Assembly: GCA_003219345.1 (NCBI GenBank)
Contig: QHOP01000181.1
Span: 1-10,499 of the forward strand
Reading direction: 5' to 3'
Source: Verrucomicrobiota bacterium
GTDB taxonomy: Bacteria; Verrucomicrobiota; Verrucomicrobiia; Limisphaerales; AV2
Length of the DNA: 10,499 bases
Below are positions 1 through 6,335 of this stretch, in pieces. Made by a program: the position numbers and the translations under genes. Positions within the stretch are counted from its first letter, which is position 1; every line of letters begins with the position of its first letter. Below the pieces are notes generated by a model that saw only the letters and a program-made list of their open reading frames with translations, did no database searches and was not told where the DNA came from.

Positions 1-457
1 AGATGCAGTGCGCCTCGTCCACGACGAACAGTCCGACGCGTCCCTGCAAGAGCGGCAGCAGCTTTTGCATGAACGCCGGATTCGCCAGTCGCTCGGGTGA
101 AACCATGAGCAGGTCGAGGCGATTGGTGCTCAGGGCGGCTTCGACCTCACCCCACTCCGCGATGTTCTCGCTGTGAATCGTCGCCGCGCGCACGGCGAGT
201 TTTTCCGTGGCGAGGATTTGGTTGCGCATGAGCGAGAGCAGCGGACTGATGAGCAGCGTCGGTCCAGCGCCCGTGTCACGCAGGATTCTCGTCGCGAGGA
301 AATAAACGATGCTCTTTCCCCAGCCTGTGCGTTGAACCACCAGCACGCGCCGGCGGTGGTTGACCACGAGGTCAATGGCTTTCCATTGGCCGTCGCGAAA
401 GTCCGCCGTGCCGCCAAGCATCTGCCTCAGCAATCCTTGAGCTTGCGCCTGCTGCAT
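1..457 (-). CDS. RecQ-type ATP-dependent DNA helicase, N-terminal part (runs off left edge)
   Basis: The reading frame is open from 457 down to the window edge and gives 152 residues of a superfamily 2 helicase. It begins MQQAQAQGLLRQ. Motifs appear in family order: motif 0 FRDGQ (residues 20-24), Walker A RTGWGKS (43-49), motif Ia around LLISPLLSL (68-76) and the DEAH box followed by CI (147-152), the usual RecQ DEAHCIS context. RecQ enzymes unwind DNA 3' to 5' using ATP in recombination and repair. The VVQRTGWGKS form of Walker A is not the PTGGGKS of canonical RecQ, so this is probably a divergent RecQ-family paralogue; I give no symbol. ATG at 457 was chosen because it leaves a normal short leader before motif 0; ATG at 421 would begin only seven residues before it. 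No good ribosome site is visible. The helicase C-domain and any RQC/HRDC domains are outside the window. Confidence 0.9.
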   Translation of the reverse strand, partial: MQQAQAQGLLRQMLGGTADFRDGQWKAIDLVVNHRRRVLVVQRTGWGKSIVYFLATRILRDTGAGPTLLISPLLSLMRNQILATEKLAVRAATIHSENIAEWGEVEAALSTNRLDLLMVSPERLANPAFMQKLLPLLQGRVGLFVVDEAHCI

Positions 458-818
458 GTTCGACAGGAGTCTGTGCGAGATCGCACGTCTTGAGAAAGCA
501 CAAAACTGAAGTTCAGCCTGCGGGCAGTGTATGCCGCTACACCTGTGAATAGCGTGTGAACAAACTGCAACAAAGGGGCGTGACCTAATCTCGCCTCGTA
601 ACAGGCACTGGCGTGCCCACGCAGGAACGCTTTCGGACATGCCCGAGTGGGCGTGTACTCCAGCGCCGTCCTGCGTTAAAAAGTGCCAGTTTTGTTACGG
701 ACATCAGCCGAAGTTACACGAAATGGTTTTTGTAAAAAAGTTTTCTGGTCGTTTTTTTTTCGAACGCCAAAGCTTAACCGGAACGCCGTGCCAACGACAA
801 GCGTGGGGATTTTCTGCC
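458..818. other. Gene-free stretch upstream of the helicase
   Basis: I find no supported gene here. Short ORFs on both strands have no recognisable domain and continue into repeat DNA on the right. The only conspicuous local feature is an AT-rich patch with a run of nine T at 752-760, preceded by an A-tract at 734-739. The helicase promoter should lie in the left part on the minus strand, but no convincing -35/-10 pair could be picked. Confidence 0.5.
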
Positions 819-931
819 GCCCTTTCAGGGCTTGGAAATTCTTGGGCCTATTTACCCAGGGCGTCGCTCGGTGCTTGCGCACGGCCACCACTCGCTTTGC
901 CCTGGGCTATTGTCTTTCGGGCCTTCAGCCC
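819..931. repeat. Composite palindromic intergenic repeat
   Basis: Three inverted repeats lie within about 110 bp. GCCCT/AGGGC at 819-823 and 827-831 has a 3-base loop. A perfect 8-bp pair CCCAGGGC/GCCCTGGG sits at 855-862 and 899-906, enclosing 36 bases. GGGC/GCCC sits at 919-922 and 928-931. Such units resemble the dispersed GC-rich palindromic repeats I associate with verrucomicrobial intergenic DNA (recollection, not checked). Short ORFs crossing this block on both strands look like translation of the repeat rather than genes. Confidence 0.5.
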
Positions 932-936
932 TTTGA

Positions 937-1036
937 ATCTGTGTCCATCCGTGTTCATCCGTGGTTAAATGTTTTTGTGTCCTTTGCGTTCTTTTGCGGC
1001 GATAAAATCCGTATTCATCTGTGTCCCTCTGCGGTT
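937..1036. repeat. Direct-repeat element built on a GTGTYCATCY decamer
   Basis: Two tandem decamers GTGTCCATCC (941-950) and GTGTTCATCC (951-960) differ by one base and are followed by GTGGTT. About 70 bp further on, GTATTCATCT (1011-1020) and GTGTCCCTCT (1021-1030) repeat the pattern, followed by GCGGTT. Both blocks are preceded by ATCT or ATCC. Between them lies a T-rich spacer containing CCTTTGCGTTCTTTTGCGG. I recognise this as a dispersed noncoding repeat seen many times in Verrucomicrobia-like genomes; that recollection was not checked here. Confidence 0.55.
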
Positions 1037-1127
1037 TCTGCCGGCAGGTGGTAGAGACGCACGCCCCACGGATTGAAATGGTCGGTGAAAGCGATTGCCG
1101 GAAATGGTTTCCGAAATCCGCGTGGAA

Positions 1128-1169
1128 GCGGGCTGAAGCCCGCGCTCCGGAGCGCGGCGTTCACGCCGC
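1128..1169. repeat. Chain of three overlapping GC-rich palindromes
   Basis: Three palindromes follow one another, each sharing two bases with the next: GCGGGCT-GA-AGCCCGC (1128-1143), GCGCTCCGGAGCGC (1142-1155, no loop) and GCGGCGT-TC-ACGCCGC (1154-1169). Each arm is 7 bp. The first recurs at 8292-8307 with only the two central bases changed. This resembles REP/BIME-type intergenic elements. There is no T-tract, so it is not a simple intrinsic terminator. Confidence 0.65.
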
Positions 1170-1239
1170 TTCGCCCGGGTTCGCGCTGGTGAGTCCGGTT
1201 TCAAACTAAACTCCCTGTTACTCTTGGCAGATACTCCAG

Positions 1240-1259
1240 CCCACGGCGTGAGCCGTGGG
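1240..1259. repeat. Palindrome CCCACGGC-N4-GCCGTGGG
   Basis: A perfect 8-bp stem with a GTGA loop. It is followed by GAAGAATG rather than a T-run, so a terminator is unlikely. It lies in the repeat-rich gap upstream of the protease and belongs with the other short GC-rich intergenic palindromes of this window. Confidence 0.6.
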
Positions 1260-1297
1260 GAAGAATGCGCCATCAGCAAAAGCCCCGTCAGGAGAAT

Positions 1298-1312
1298 TTG
1301 ACAGATTGTCAA
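1298..1312. promoter_or_regulatory. 15-bp inverted repeat TTGACA-GAT-TGTCAA, possible operator or -35 element
   Basis: A perfect 6-bp inverted repeat with a 3-bp centre, 48 bp before the protease start. The left arm is identical to the sigma-70 -35 consensus TTGACA. The best -10 candidate at normal spacing (TACATG at 1320-1325, 16 bp) is poor. It could be a repressor operator overlapping a weak promoter, or chance. Sequence only; no partner regulator is visible nearby. Confidence 0.3.
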
Positions 1313-1360
1313 CCCGGTTTACATGTCATCAAGAGGCTGCGCTAAGCAGCGAATGATTAT

Positions 1361-1825
1361 ATGGACACTACAGAACTTGATTCCGACATCGGGACAGCGC
1401 CCCTTCCGGTTGGTTCAGACCAAGGATCAATCAGAGGAAAACCGGCAGCCCAAAGTGAACCACCTTCCGACGCGCAATTGCTCGACGCCTATTCGCAAGC
1501 GGTCGTGCGCTCGGCGGAACGGATCAGTCCTTCCGTCGTGAAGATCGGCGTGCGAAAGCAAGCCAATGCGTCCCGATACCGAGAGGCGGGCGGAAGCGGT
1601 TCGGGCTTTATCATCAGCGCGGACGGATTTGTTCTGACCAACAGCCACGTCGTTCACGGCGCCGACAAAATCGAAGTGGTCCTCGGCGATGGCCGACGGC
1701 CCGACGCGCAACTGATTGGCGAGGATCCGGACACCGACCTCGCCGTCCTCCGCATTTACGCGCCCAACCTCACCGCTGCGCGCCTGGGTGTGGGCGGTCG
1801 TTCCGTTCCGACTCCGGCCGGCTGA
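1361..1825 (+). CDS. HtrA/DegP-like serine protease, N-terminal fragment (broken gene)
   Basis: This 154-residue ORF encodes the first half of a trypsin-like (S1C) protease. GSGSGF at 78-83 and TNSHVV carrying catalytic His96 are followed by DPDTDLAVLRI carrying catalytic Asp126. There is no signal peptide or membrane anchor; the N-terminal 40 residues look polar and unstructured, so the ancestral protein was probably cytoplasmic or exported in another way. After AARLG (to residue 143) the frame leaves the family pattern and stops at TGA 1823-1825. The missing family sequence resumes in another frame at about 1792 (GRSFRSDSGRL), continuing into the next ORF. From Asp to Ser about 44 residues remain against roughly 75-80 in HtrA proteins, so about 30 are lost. 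ATG 1361 is the first start after an in-frame stop. Alone this half lacks the catalytic Ser. Confidence 0.8.
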   Translation: MDTTELDSDIGTAPLPVGSDQGSIRGKPAAQSEPPSDAQLLDAYSQAVVRSAERISPSVVKIGVRKQANASRYREAGGSGSGFIISADGFVLTNSHVVHGADKIEVVLGDGRRPDAQLIGEDPDTDLAVLRIYAPNLTAARLGVGGRSVPTPAG

Positions 1826-2328
1826 TGGACGACATCATCCAGACGGACGCGGCATTAAATCCGGGCAACTCCGGCGGGCCGCTCGTCAACTCGCGCGGCG
1901 AAGTCATCGGCGTGAATACGATGGTGATTCTGCCCGCGCAAGGCATCTGTTTCGCCATCGCCATCGACACGGCCAAGTATGTCACGGGCTGGCTGATCAA
2001 GGATGGACGGATCCGTCGCAGCTACATCGGCGTCGGCGGGCGAAACACCAAAATTGATCGCCGCGTCGTCCGCTACCGCAATCTGCCTGTCGAGACCGGT
2101 CTGCTCGTGCTGTATGTCGAACCGGACAGCCCGGCGCAGGCCGCGGGCTTGCGGGAAGGGGATATCATGGTTGAATTCGACGGCCAACCGGTGGCCAGCA
2201 TCGACGCGCTGCACAAGCTGCTGACGGGCGCAAAAGTGGGCGTGAAGTCGCGGTTGAGCGTAATTCGGCGGACGGAGAGGATTGAACTGGACATCGTGCC
2301 GGAGGAATCGCGAACAAAGGCGGCGTAG
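1825..2328 (+). CDS. HtrA/DegP-like serine protease, C-terminal fragment with catalytic Ser and PDZ domain
   Basis: This 167-residue ORF starts with MDDIIQTDAALNPGNSGGPL, the HtrA signature with catalytic Ser16 in GNSGG. It continues through the last protease strands (to about residue 60) and a PDZ domain (about 68-160, with GLREGDIMVEFDG at 108-120) that would bind C-terminal peptides. The ATG at 1825 shares its A with the TGA stop of the upstream half (TGATG), an arrangement that permits stop-restart translation, but no Shine-Dalgarno site is seen. The homologous frame actually extends upstream of this ATG to about 1792, so the ATG is more likely an internal Met of the ancestral protein. 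The two halves together are best read as one gene broken by an internal deletion with frameshift, or as a sequencing or assembly error. Confidence 0.78.
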   Translation: MDDIIQTDAALNPGNSGGPLVNSRGEVIGVNTMVILPAQGICFAIAIDTAKYVTGWLIKDGRIRRSYIGVGGRNTKIDRRVVRYRNLPVETGLLVLYVEPDSPAQAAGLREGDIMVEFDGQPVASIDALHKLLTGAKVGVKSRLSVIRRTERIELDIVPEESRTKAA

Positions 2329-2380
2329 CGCCGGCATCTTTGACTGCCCCTTTGTATCGAAGTCAATGTTGTCAAACGCG

Positions 2381-2396
2381 ACAGGGATGGCCCTGT
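2381..2396 (+). terminator. Weak hairpin after the protease, possible terminator
   Basis: ACAGGG-ATGG-CCCTGT forms a 6-bp stem with a 4-base loop, extendable by G-T and C-G pairs, and is followed by TGTTCG. It lies 52 bp after the protease stop. The T-tract is poor, so termination is a guess. Confidence 0.25.
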
Positions 2397-2477
2397 TGTT
2401 CGACCTGAACTAATCCTTGACAGGATCGGGAGCGGCGCGGTCAACTACGTGCCGGCCAACCTTAACCTGGAGATACC

Positions 2478-2906
2478 ATGCTCAAGAAGATCCTCGCTCC
2501 CGAACAAAATTCTCTGCTGACGGACCTTGCCCTGTTTGCATTGCGGCTGTGGCTCGGTCTGACGATTTTTCTCAATCACGGCCTCGCGAAGCTGAAAGGC
2601 TTTTCCGAGATGGCGCCTCAGTTCCCCGACCCGATCGGCTTGGGCCATTCGGTCAGCCTTTGCCTCGCGGCGTTCGCCGAGGTTTTCTGCGCGGCGCTGC
2701 TGGCCGTCGGATTGGTTACGCGCCTGGCTGCGCTCATTCTGGCGGTCAATCTCGGCGTCGCGTTTTTCTTCGTGCACCAACTGACGCTCAGCGGCGAACA
2801 CAGCGGCGAACTTGCTTTCATTTATCTGGCGGGGTTCTTTGCGCTGTTCCTCGCCGGCGGAGGGCGTTTCTCGGTGGACAAGGCCGTTTTCGCGAAGCCC
2901 AACTAG
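2478..2906 (+). CDS. DoxX family integral membrane protein
   Basis: A 142-residue small membrane protein with four likely transmembrane segments (about 13-33, 55-80, 83-101 and 111-128). The DoxX-family pattern is visible: LRLWLGLTIFLNHGLAKL (22-39), then AEVFCAALLAVGLVTRLAAL (67-86) at the start of the second half. The length is typical for the family. DoxX proteins sit in the cytoplasmic membrane; some are linked to quinone or thiosulfate metabolism and, in mycobacteria, to oxidative-stress complexes, but for most the activity is unknown. The start is well supported by GGAG at 2469-2472, five bases before ATG, one of the few good ribosome sites in the window. The next gene, 154 bp downstream, encodes OsmC, consistent with a redox-stress setting (inference). 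Confidence 0.88.
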   Translation: MLKKILAPEQNSLLTDLALFALRLWLGLTIFLNHGLAKLKGFSEMAPQFPDPIGLGHSVSLCLAAFAEVFCAALLAVGLVTRLAALILAVNLGVAFFFVHQLTLSGEHSGELAFIYLAGFFALFLAGGGRFSVDKAVFAKPN

Positions 2907-3060
2907 CGTAACGTCTTCGGCAGCCCCGAAAGAGTTGGCGGAACTACGAAGACGCAGGCGATGCGGGCAGTGACTTCGAGCATCGAACGTCTCGGTCAGC
3001 CGCTGTGACGCATCGTTCTTTTCATTGCGCCTCACCCCGGTCACAATCAATCGCAAAATT

Positions 3061-3486
3061 ATGAAACGAACAGCATCAGCGGTCTGGCGCGGCGGGTTGA
3101 AGGAAGGCAAAGGAACCCTCTCGACGCAGAGCGGTGTCCTCACCGAAACGCAGTATTCATTCAGCACGCGCTTTGAAAACGGGCGCGGCACGAATCCGGA
3201 GGAGTTGATTGCAGCGGCGCACGCCGGTTGCTTTTCGATGGCGCTTTCGGCCGAGTTGGGCCAAGCCGGTCTGACTCCGGACTCGATTGCGACGTCCGCC
3301 ACCTTGACGATGGAGCGGCTCGAAGCAGGCTGGACTGTCACGGAGATCCATCTCGATGTGGGGGCGAAGATTCCAGGCGCAGACCGCGCCCGATTCGAGG
3401 CCGCCGCGCAAACGGCGAAGGCCGGCTGTCCCATCTCGCGCTTGTTGAACGCGAAGATTACCCTGGCCGCGAAACTCGATAGTTGA
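3061..3486 (+). CDS. osmC: OsmC family peroxiredoxin (organic hydroperoxide reductase)
   Basis: This 141-residue protein matches OsmC over its full length. It opens MKRTASAVWRGGLKEGKGTL and has FSTRFENG (34-41), GTNPEELIAAAHAGCFSMAL (43-62) and GCPISRLL (122-129). The two conserved reactive cysteines are present: Cys57 in HAGCFSM and Cys123 in AGCPIS, close to Cys59 and Cys125 of the E. coli protein. OsmC enzymes are dimeric cytoplasmic thiol peroxidases that reduce organic hydroperoxides. The family N-terminus begins at ATG 3061; an in-frame TTG at 3025 would add twelve residues not expected in the family, so I reject it. No clear Shine-Dalgarno site is present. The gene ends 24 bp before the exporter gene on the same strand, so the two are probably cotranscribed. 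Confidence 0.93.
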   Translation: MKRTASAVWRGGLKEGKGTLSTQSGVLTETQYSFSTRFENGRGTNPEELIAAAHAGCFSMALSAELGQAGLTPDSIATSATLTMERLEAGWTVTEIHLDVGAKIPGADRARFEAAAQTAKAGCPISRLLNAKITLAAKLDS

Positions 3487-3510
3487 TTCATCGGCAGGAG
3501 CCGCCCGGAA

Positions 3511-5112
3511 ATGTCTGCTTCAGCCTGGAGTCCGCTGCGCCATCCCGTTTTCCGCGCGCTTTGGATAGTCACGATCGTCTCGAACGTCGGCACGTGGATG
3601 CAAAACGTCGCTGCGGCGTGGTTGATGACGTCGCTGTCGCAGTCGTCGGTCATGGTCGCGCTCGTGCAGACGGCGACGAGCTTGCCGGTGTTCTTCCTCG
3701 CGCTGCCCGCCGGGGCGCTGGCCGATGTGGTGGATCGCCGGCGACTGCTGCTCCTCACGCAAGGCTGGATGCTGCTGATGGCCCTGATGCTCGGCGCGTT
3801 TACGTTGCTCAATCTGACGACACCATGGACGTTGTTGTTACTCACGTTTTCACTTGGCGTCGGCGCGGCCACCAACGCTCCCGCGTGGCAGTCGTGCATC
3901 CCGGAGTTGGTGCCGAGAGAGGATTTGCCCGGCGCCGTGGCGCTCGGCAGTGTGGGGTTCAACATCGCCCGCGCCGTGGGGCCGGCGCTAGGCGGTCTGG
4001 TCATCGCGGCCGCCGGTCCCGGCGGCGCGTTTGTGCTTAACGCGATTTCCTTCGTCGGCGTCCTGGCAGTGCTTTATCGCTGGCGACACACACGGGAACA
4101 AAACGCCCTGCCCGCCGAGCGATTCGTCGGCGCCATCCGCGCCGGCCTGCGTTATGCGCGTCACGCGCCCGAATTGCAGGCGGTGCTGGTCCGCGCCGGC
4201 GCTTTCATTCTGTGCGGCGCCGCGCTGTGGGCGTTGCTGCCGCTGCGCTCGAAGAACGAACTGGGATACGGCGCGACCGGTTACGGAGCTTTACTCGGTT
4301 GCCTCGGAGCCGGCGCCCTGATCGGAGCGGGCGTTCTGCCGACCTTGCGCAGCCGGCTGGCCAATGACGCGATGATTTCCTGCACGAGCCTGCTGTTCGG
4401 CGTGGCGACGCTCGGGCTGGCGTTCCTCAACAACTTTTTCCTCCTCTGCGGCGCGATGCTCATCGGCGGGCTCGCGTGGATGACGGTCATGTCCAGTTTC
4501 AACGTTGCGGCGATGACGACGGCGCCAGCCTGGGTGAAATCCCGCTCTCTGGGCATGTATCAACTGGTCTTCCAAGGCGGACTGGCCATCGGCAGCGCCT
4601 GGTGGGGATTTGTGGCGACACGCGCGGGTTTGACCGTTGCCTTGATCGGCGCGGCGGCGGGGCTGGCGCTCGGCCTCATCGCTGTCAAGCGCTTTCCGCT
4701 CGCCGCAGTGGAGCCGGGGAACCTCGAACCGTCGCTGCACTGGGCGGAACCGGTCATCGCGCGGGAGGTCGAGCCGGAACGCGGCCCGGTCGTGGTGACA
4801 GTCGAATACCGCATCGATCCCTCACGGGCGCAGGAGTTCGTCGCGGCCATGCAACCCGTGCGGGAGTTTTGCCTGCGCGACGGCGCGATTCAGTGGCATT
4901 TGCTCAACGACACGTCCGATCCCTCACGCTACATGGAGTACTTTGTTATCGAGTCGTGGGCGGAGCATCTGCGGCAGCACGAGCGCGTCACCGTCGCCGA
5001 CCGCGCGGTGCAGGATTACGCCCGCTCCTTTCATGTCGGCGCGCAACCGCCTTTGATCTCCCATTTCATCGCGGAGAATGTCGTCAACCCGCGCACGAAA
5101 ACTGGAGCATGA
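3511..5112 (+). CDS. MFS exporter (EntS/MFS_3 type) with C-terminal antibiotic-monooxygenase-like domain
   Basis: A 533-residue protein. Residues 1-410 form a 12-helix major facilitator transporter of the EntS-like transmembrane secretion effector group. It opens with HPVFRALW and VSNVGTWMQNVAAAWLM, and the inter-helix motif GALADVVDRRR (about 68-78) carries the conserved G, D and R residues. The usual substrates of the group are siderophores, drugs or other small molecules exported by proton antiport; the substrate here is unknown. A charged linker leads to residues 423-533, which begin GPVVVTVEYRIDPSRAQEF and include RYMEYFVIESWAEHLRQHER. This fits a ferredoxin-like ABM (antibiotic biosynthesis monooxygenase) fold in the cytoplasm, a fusion that recurs in this group. 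AGGAG at 3496-3500 precedes ATG by ten bases. The gene lies 24 bp after osmC, suggesting joint expression. Confidence 0.88.
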   Translation: MSASAWSPLRHPVFRALWIVTIVSNVGTWMQNVAAAWLMTSLSQSSVMVALVQTATSLPVFFLALPAGALADVVDRRRLLLLTQGWMLLMALMLGAFTLLNLTTPWTLLLLTFSLGVGAATNAPAWQSCIPELVPREDLPGAVALGSVGFNIARAVGPALGGLVIAAAGPGGAFVLNAISFVGVLAVLYRWRHTREQNALPAERFVGAIRAGLRYARHAPELQAVLVRAGAFILCGAALWALLPLRSKNELGYGATGYGALLGCLGAGALIGAGVLPTLRSRLANDAMISCTSLLFGVATLGLAFLNNFFLLCGAMLIGGLAWMTVMSSFNVAAMTTAPAWVKSRSLGMYQLVFQGGLAIGSAWWGFVATRAGLTVALIGAAAGLALGLIAVKRFPLAAVEPGNLEPSLHWAEPVIAREVEPERGPVVVTVEYRIDPSRAQEFVAAMQPVREFCLRDGAIQWHLLNDTSDPSRYMEYFVIESWAEHLRQHERVTVADRAVQDYARSFHVGAQPPLISHFIAENVVNPRTKTGA

Positions 5113-5483
5113 TTTTAATGGAAGAACCAAAAAATCATGAACGAGGCTGGGAAGGCCTATTCTTGCGCAAAGCTGCGACGAACGCCGCCCGTAACTGCTC
5201 CCTCTGATCCGGATTCAGAAGGCCGATAACCGGCATCTACGAAGACTGCGACTCTATTCATGATTCCTAATAAGGTTACGGGCTCCCGCAGGAGCCCGCT
5301 AAATACGCAGCTTCGATTCAAAACTATACTCCGAAACTGCGCAGCAAATATGACATTCTGCATTTTTTTGCGTCAAGCGGTCATTTCGTTGCAAATAGGG
5401 CATCTGATTGTCGCGCGAAAAATTTCTTGCGCTTTTATTCAATAACTCCTTTGTTCTTAAGTCTTGTGACCAGAACTCCGGGT
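5113..5483. other. AT-richer intergenic stretch before the LRR cassette
   Basis: No convincing gene. A 32-codon ORF (5109-5207) overlaps the exporter stop but has no recognisable features. A hairpin is described separately at 5279-5298. From about 5340 the sequence is clearly AT-richer than the flanking genes and contains a run of seven T at 5363-5369 and an AT-rich patch at 5419-5450. This is the likely promoter zone of the LRR pair, though no clean -35/-10 pair was identified. Confidence 0.45.
5279..5298. terminator. Strong hairpin after the exporter, possible terminator or repeat
   Basis: CGGGCTCC-CGCA-GGAGCCCG is a perfect 8-bp GC-rich stem with a 4-base loop, about 170 bp past the exporter stop. 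It is followed by CTAAATACG with no T-run. It may help end the DoxX-OsmC-MFS transcript, or be another intergenic palindrome. Confidence 0.35.
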
Positions 5484-6323
5484 ATGAACAGGATCATGCT
5501 GAATTCAACTCAAGCGATTTTCGTTCTCGCGCTGTTGTCGGCCCGCTTGCTTGCCGCCGATTCCCCTTCCGAAGCGCCCGTGTTCAAAGATAAAAGTCTG
5601 GAGAAAGCCGTGCGCAAGTTCGTCTTCGACAAGCGCGACAACGACAAACCGATTGTCGAAACGGACGTGGTCAATCTTTCCACCATCCAGGGCGTCGGCA
5701 TGGAGATTGCCGATTTGTCCGGCCTTGAAAAATGCGCGAACCTTGCGTCGCTCGATTTGTCGAAGAACAAGATTAAAGACCTGACGCCGCTCAAGGGCAT
5801 GGGCAAGCTGCAATACCTGAACCTGGCGGACAATCAGATCGAGGACATCACGCCGCTCGCCGAAGACATGGCGCTGCAATACGTCGAGCTGTCGAACAAT
5901 CATGTGAAGGAGCTGAACCCGCTCCACGGTTTGACGAACCTCGCGTCGCTTTATCTGTCGAACAACCAGATCACTGGCATCTCGCCGATTGTGAAGTTGC
6001 CACGGATGGCGTCGCTGTATCTGGACAACAATCGCCTCACGAGCATCGCGGGCGTCGGCGGCCTCGGCAGCCTCACGACGCTTTCGCTGAACCACAATGC
6101 GATCTCGGACATCGCGTCGCTCGACGGGTTGACCAACCTGTTTTACCTGTTTCTTGAGAACAACAAAATCCGCGACCTGACGCCGCTGGTGAAAATGGCG
6201 AAAAAGGATTTCGAGAACGAGAAACGGTTCGCGCCGTTTCTGAACCTTTACGTCAAAGGCAACTCAACGAAGGGGAGCCAGAAAGCGCAATTAAAAGATT
6301 ACGGAGTCCGATTGAACGATTAA
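5484..6323 (+). CDS. Exported leucine-rich repeat protein (internalin/SDS22-type repeats)
   Basis: A 279-residue protein. Residues 1-25 look like a signal peptide (MNRI, hydrophobic IFVLALLSA, cleavage after LLAA). After a short cap region and one degenerate repeat come seven consecutive repeats of exactly 22 residues at 87-240, each with the LxxLxLxxNxIxDLxPL pattern, for example LDLSKNKIKDLTPLKG. A 39-residue polar tail follows and seems to act as the C-terminal cap. Such repeats form curved protein-binding surfaces; the partner is unknown and no enzymatic domain is seen. The open frame extends to ATG 5427, but that start would bury the signal peptide, so 5484 is preferred; 5496, with AGGA at 5489-5492 just before it, is also possible. 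The stop lies 12 bp before the cytochrome-LRR gene, so the two form a cassette. Confidence 0.85.
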   Translation: MNRIMLNSTQAIFVLALLSARLLAADSPSEAPVFKDKSLEKAVRKFVFDKRDNDKPIVETDVVNLSTIQGVGMEIADLSGLEKCANLASLDLSKNKIKDLTPLKGMGKLQYLNLADNQIEDITPLAEDMALQYVELSNNHVKELNPLHGLTNLASLYLSNNQITGISPIVKLPRMASLYLDNNRLTSIAGVGGLGSLTTLSLNHNAISDIASLDGLTNLFYLFLENNKIRDLTPLVKMAKKDFENEKRFAPFLNLYVKGNSTKGSQKAQLKDYGVRLND

Positions 6324-6335
6324 ACTCGCGTCACT

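Noticed and set aside
941..1030. Decamer repeats as a CRISPR array
   Set aside because: The units are 10 bp, imperfect and only four in number, with no spacer-like unique sequences of even length and no cas genes.
639..1054. Overlapping plus-strand ORFs in the left intergenic region
   Set aside because: They run through palindromic and direct-repeat DNA in two frames, with no domain, no ribosome site and no coding-like composition.
965..1312. 115-codon minus-strand ORF
   Set aside because: It is translation of the direct repeats and chained palindromes, not a recognisable protein.
3025..3060. Upstream TTG start for osmC
   Set aside because: It would add twelve residues before the normal family N-terminus MKRTASAVW; ATG 3061 fits the family length.
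2445..4004. Long minus-strand ORF of 519 codons
   Set aside because: It lies antisense to doxX, osmC and the exporter start, all of which have clear family matches. Its protein has no recognisable domain and an unnatural composition, as expected for antisense reading of GC-rich genes.
4476..5207. 243-codon plus-strand ORF inside the exporter gene
   Set aside because: It is a frame-shifted reading of the MFS/ABM coding sequence with an Arg/Gly/Ala-rich, low-complexity product.
5109..5207. 32-codon ORF whose ATG overlaps the exporter stop (ATGA)
   Set aside because: Overlap and a nearby TGGAG are suggestive, but the peptide has no features and nothing supports conservation. Kept only as a remote possibility.
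5341..5369. Short GCAG/CTGC stem followed by seven T as a terminator
   Set aside because: The stem is only four base pairs with a 13-base loop, too weak to support.
5505..6095. 196-codon minus-strand ORF opposite the first LRR gene
   Set aside because: It is the antisense of the 66-bp-period repeats, which produces a false repeat protein.
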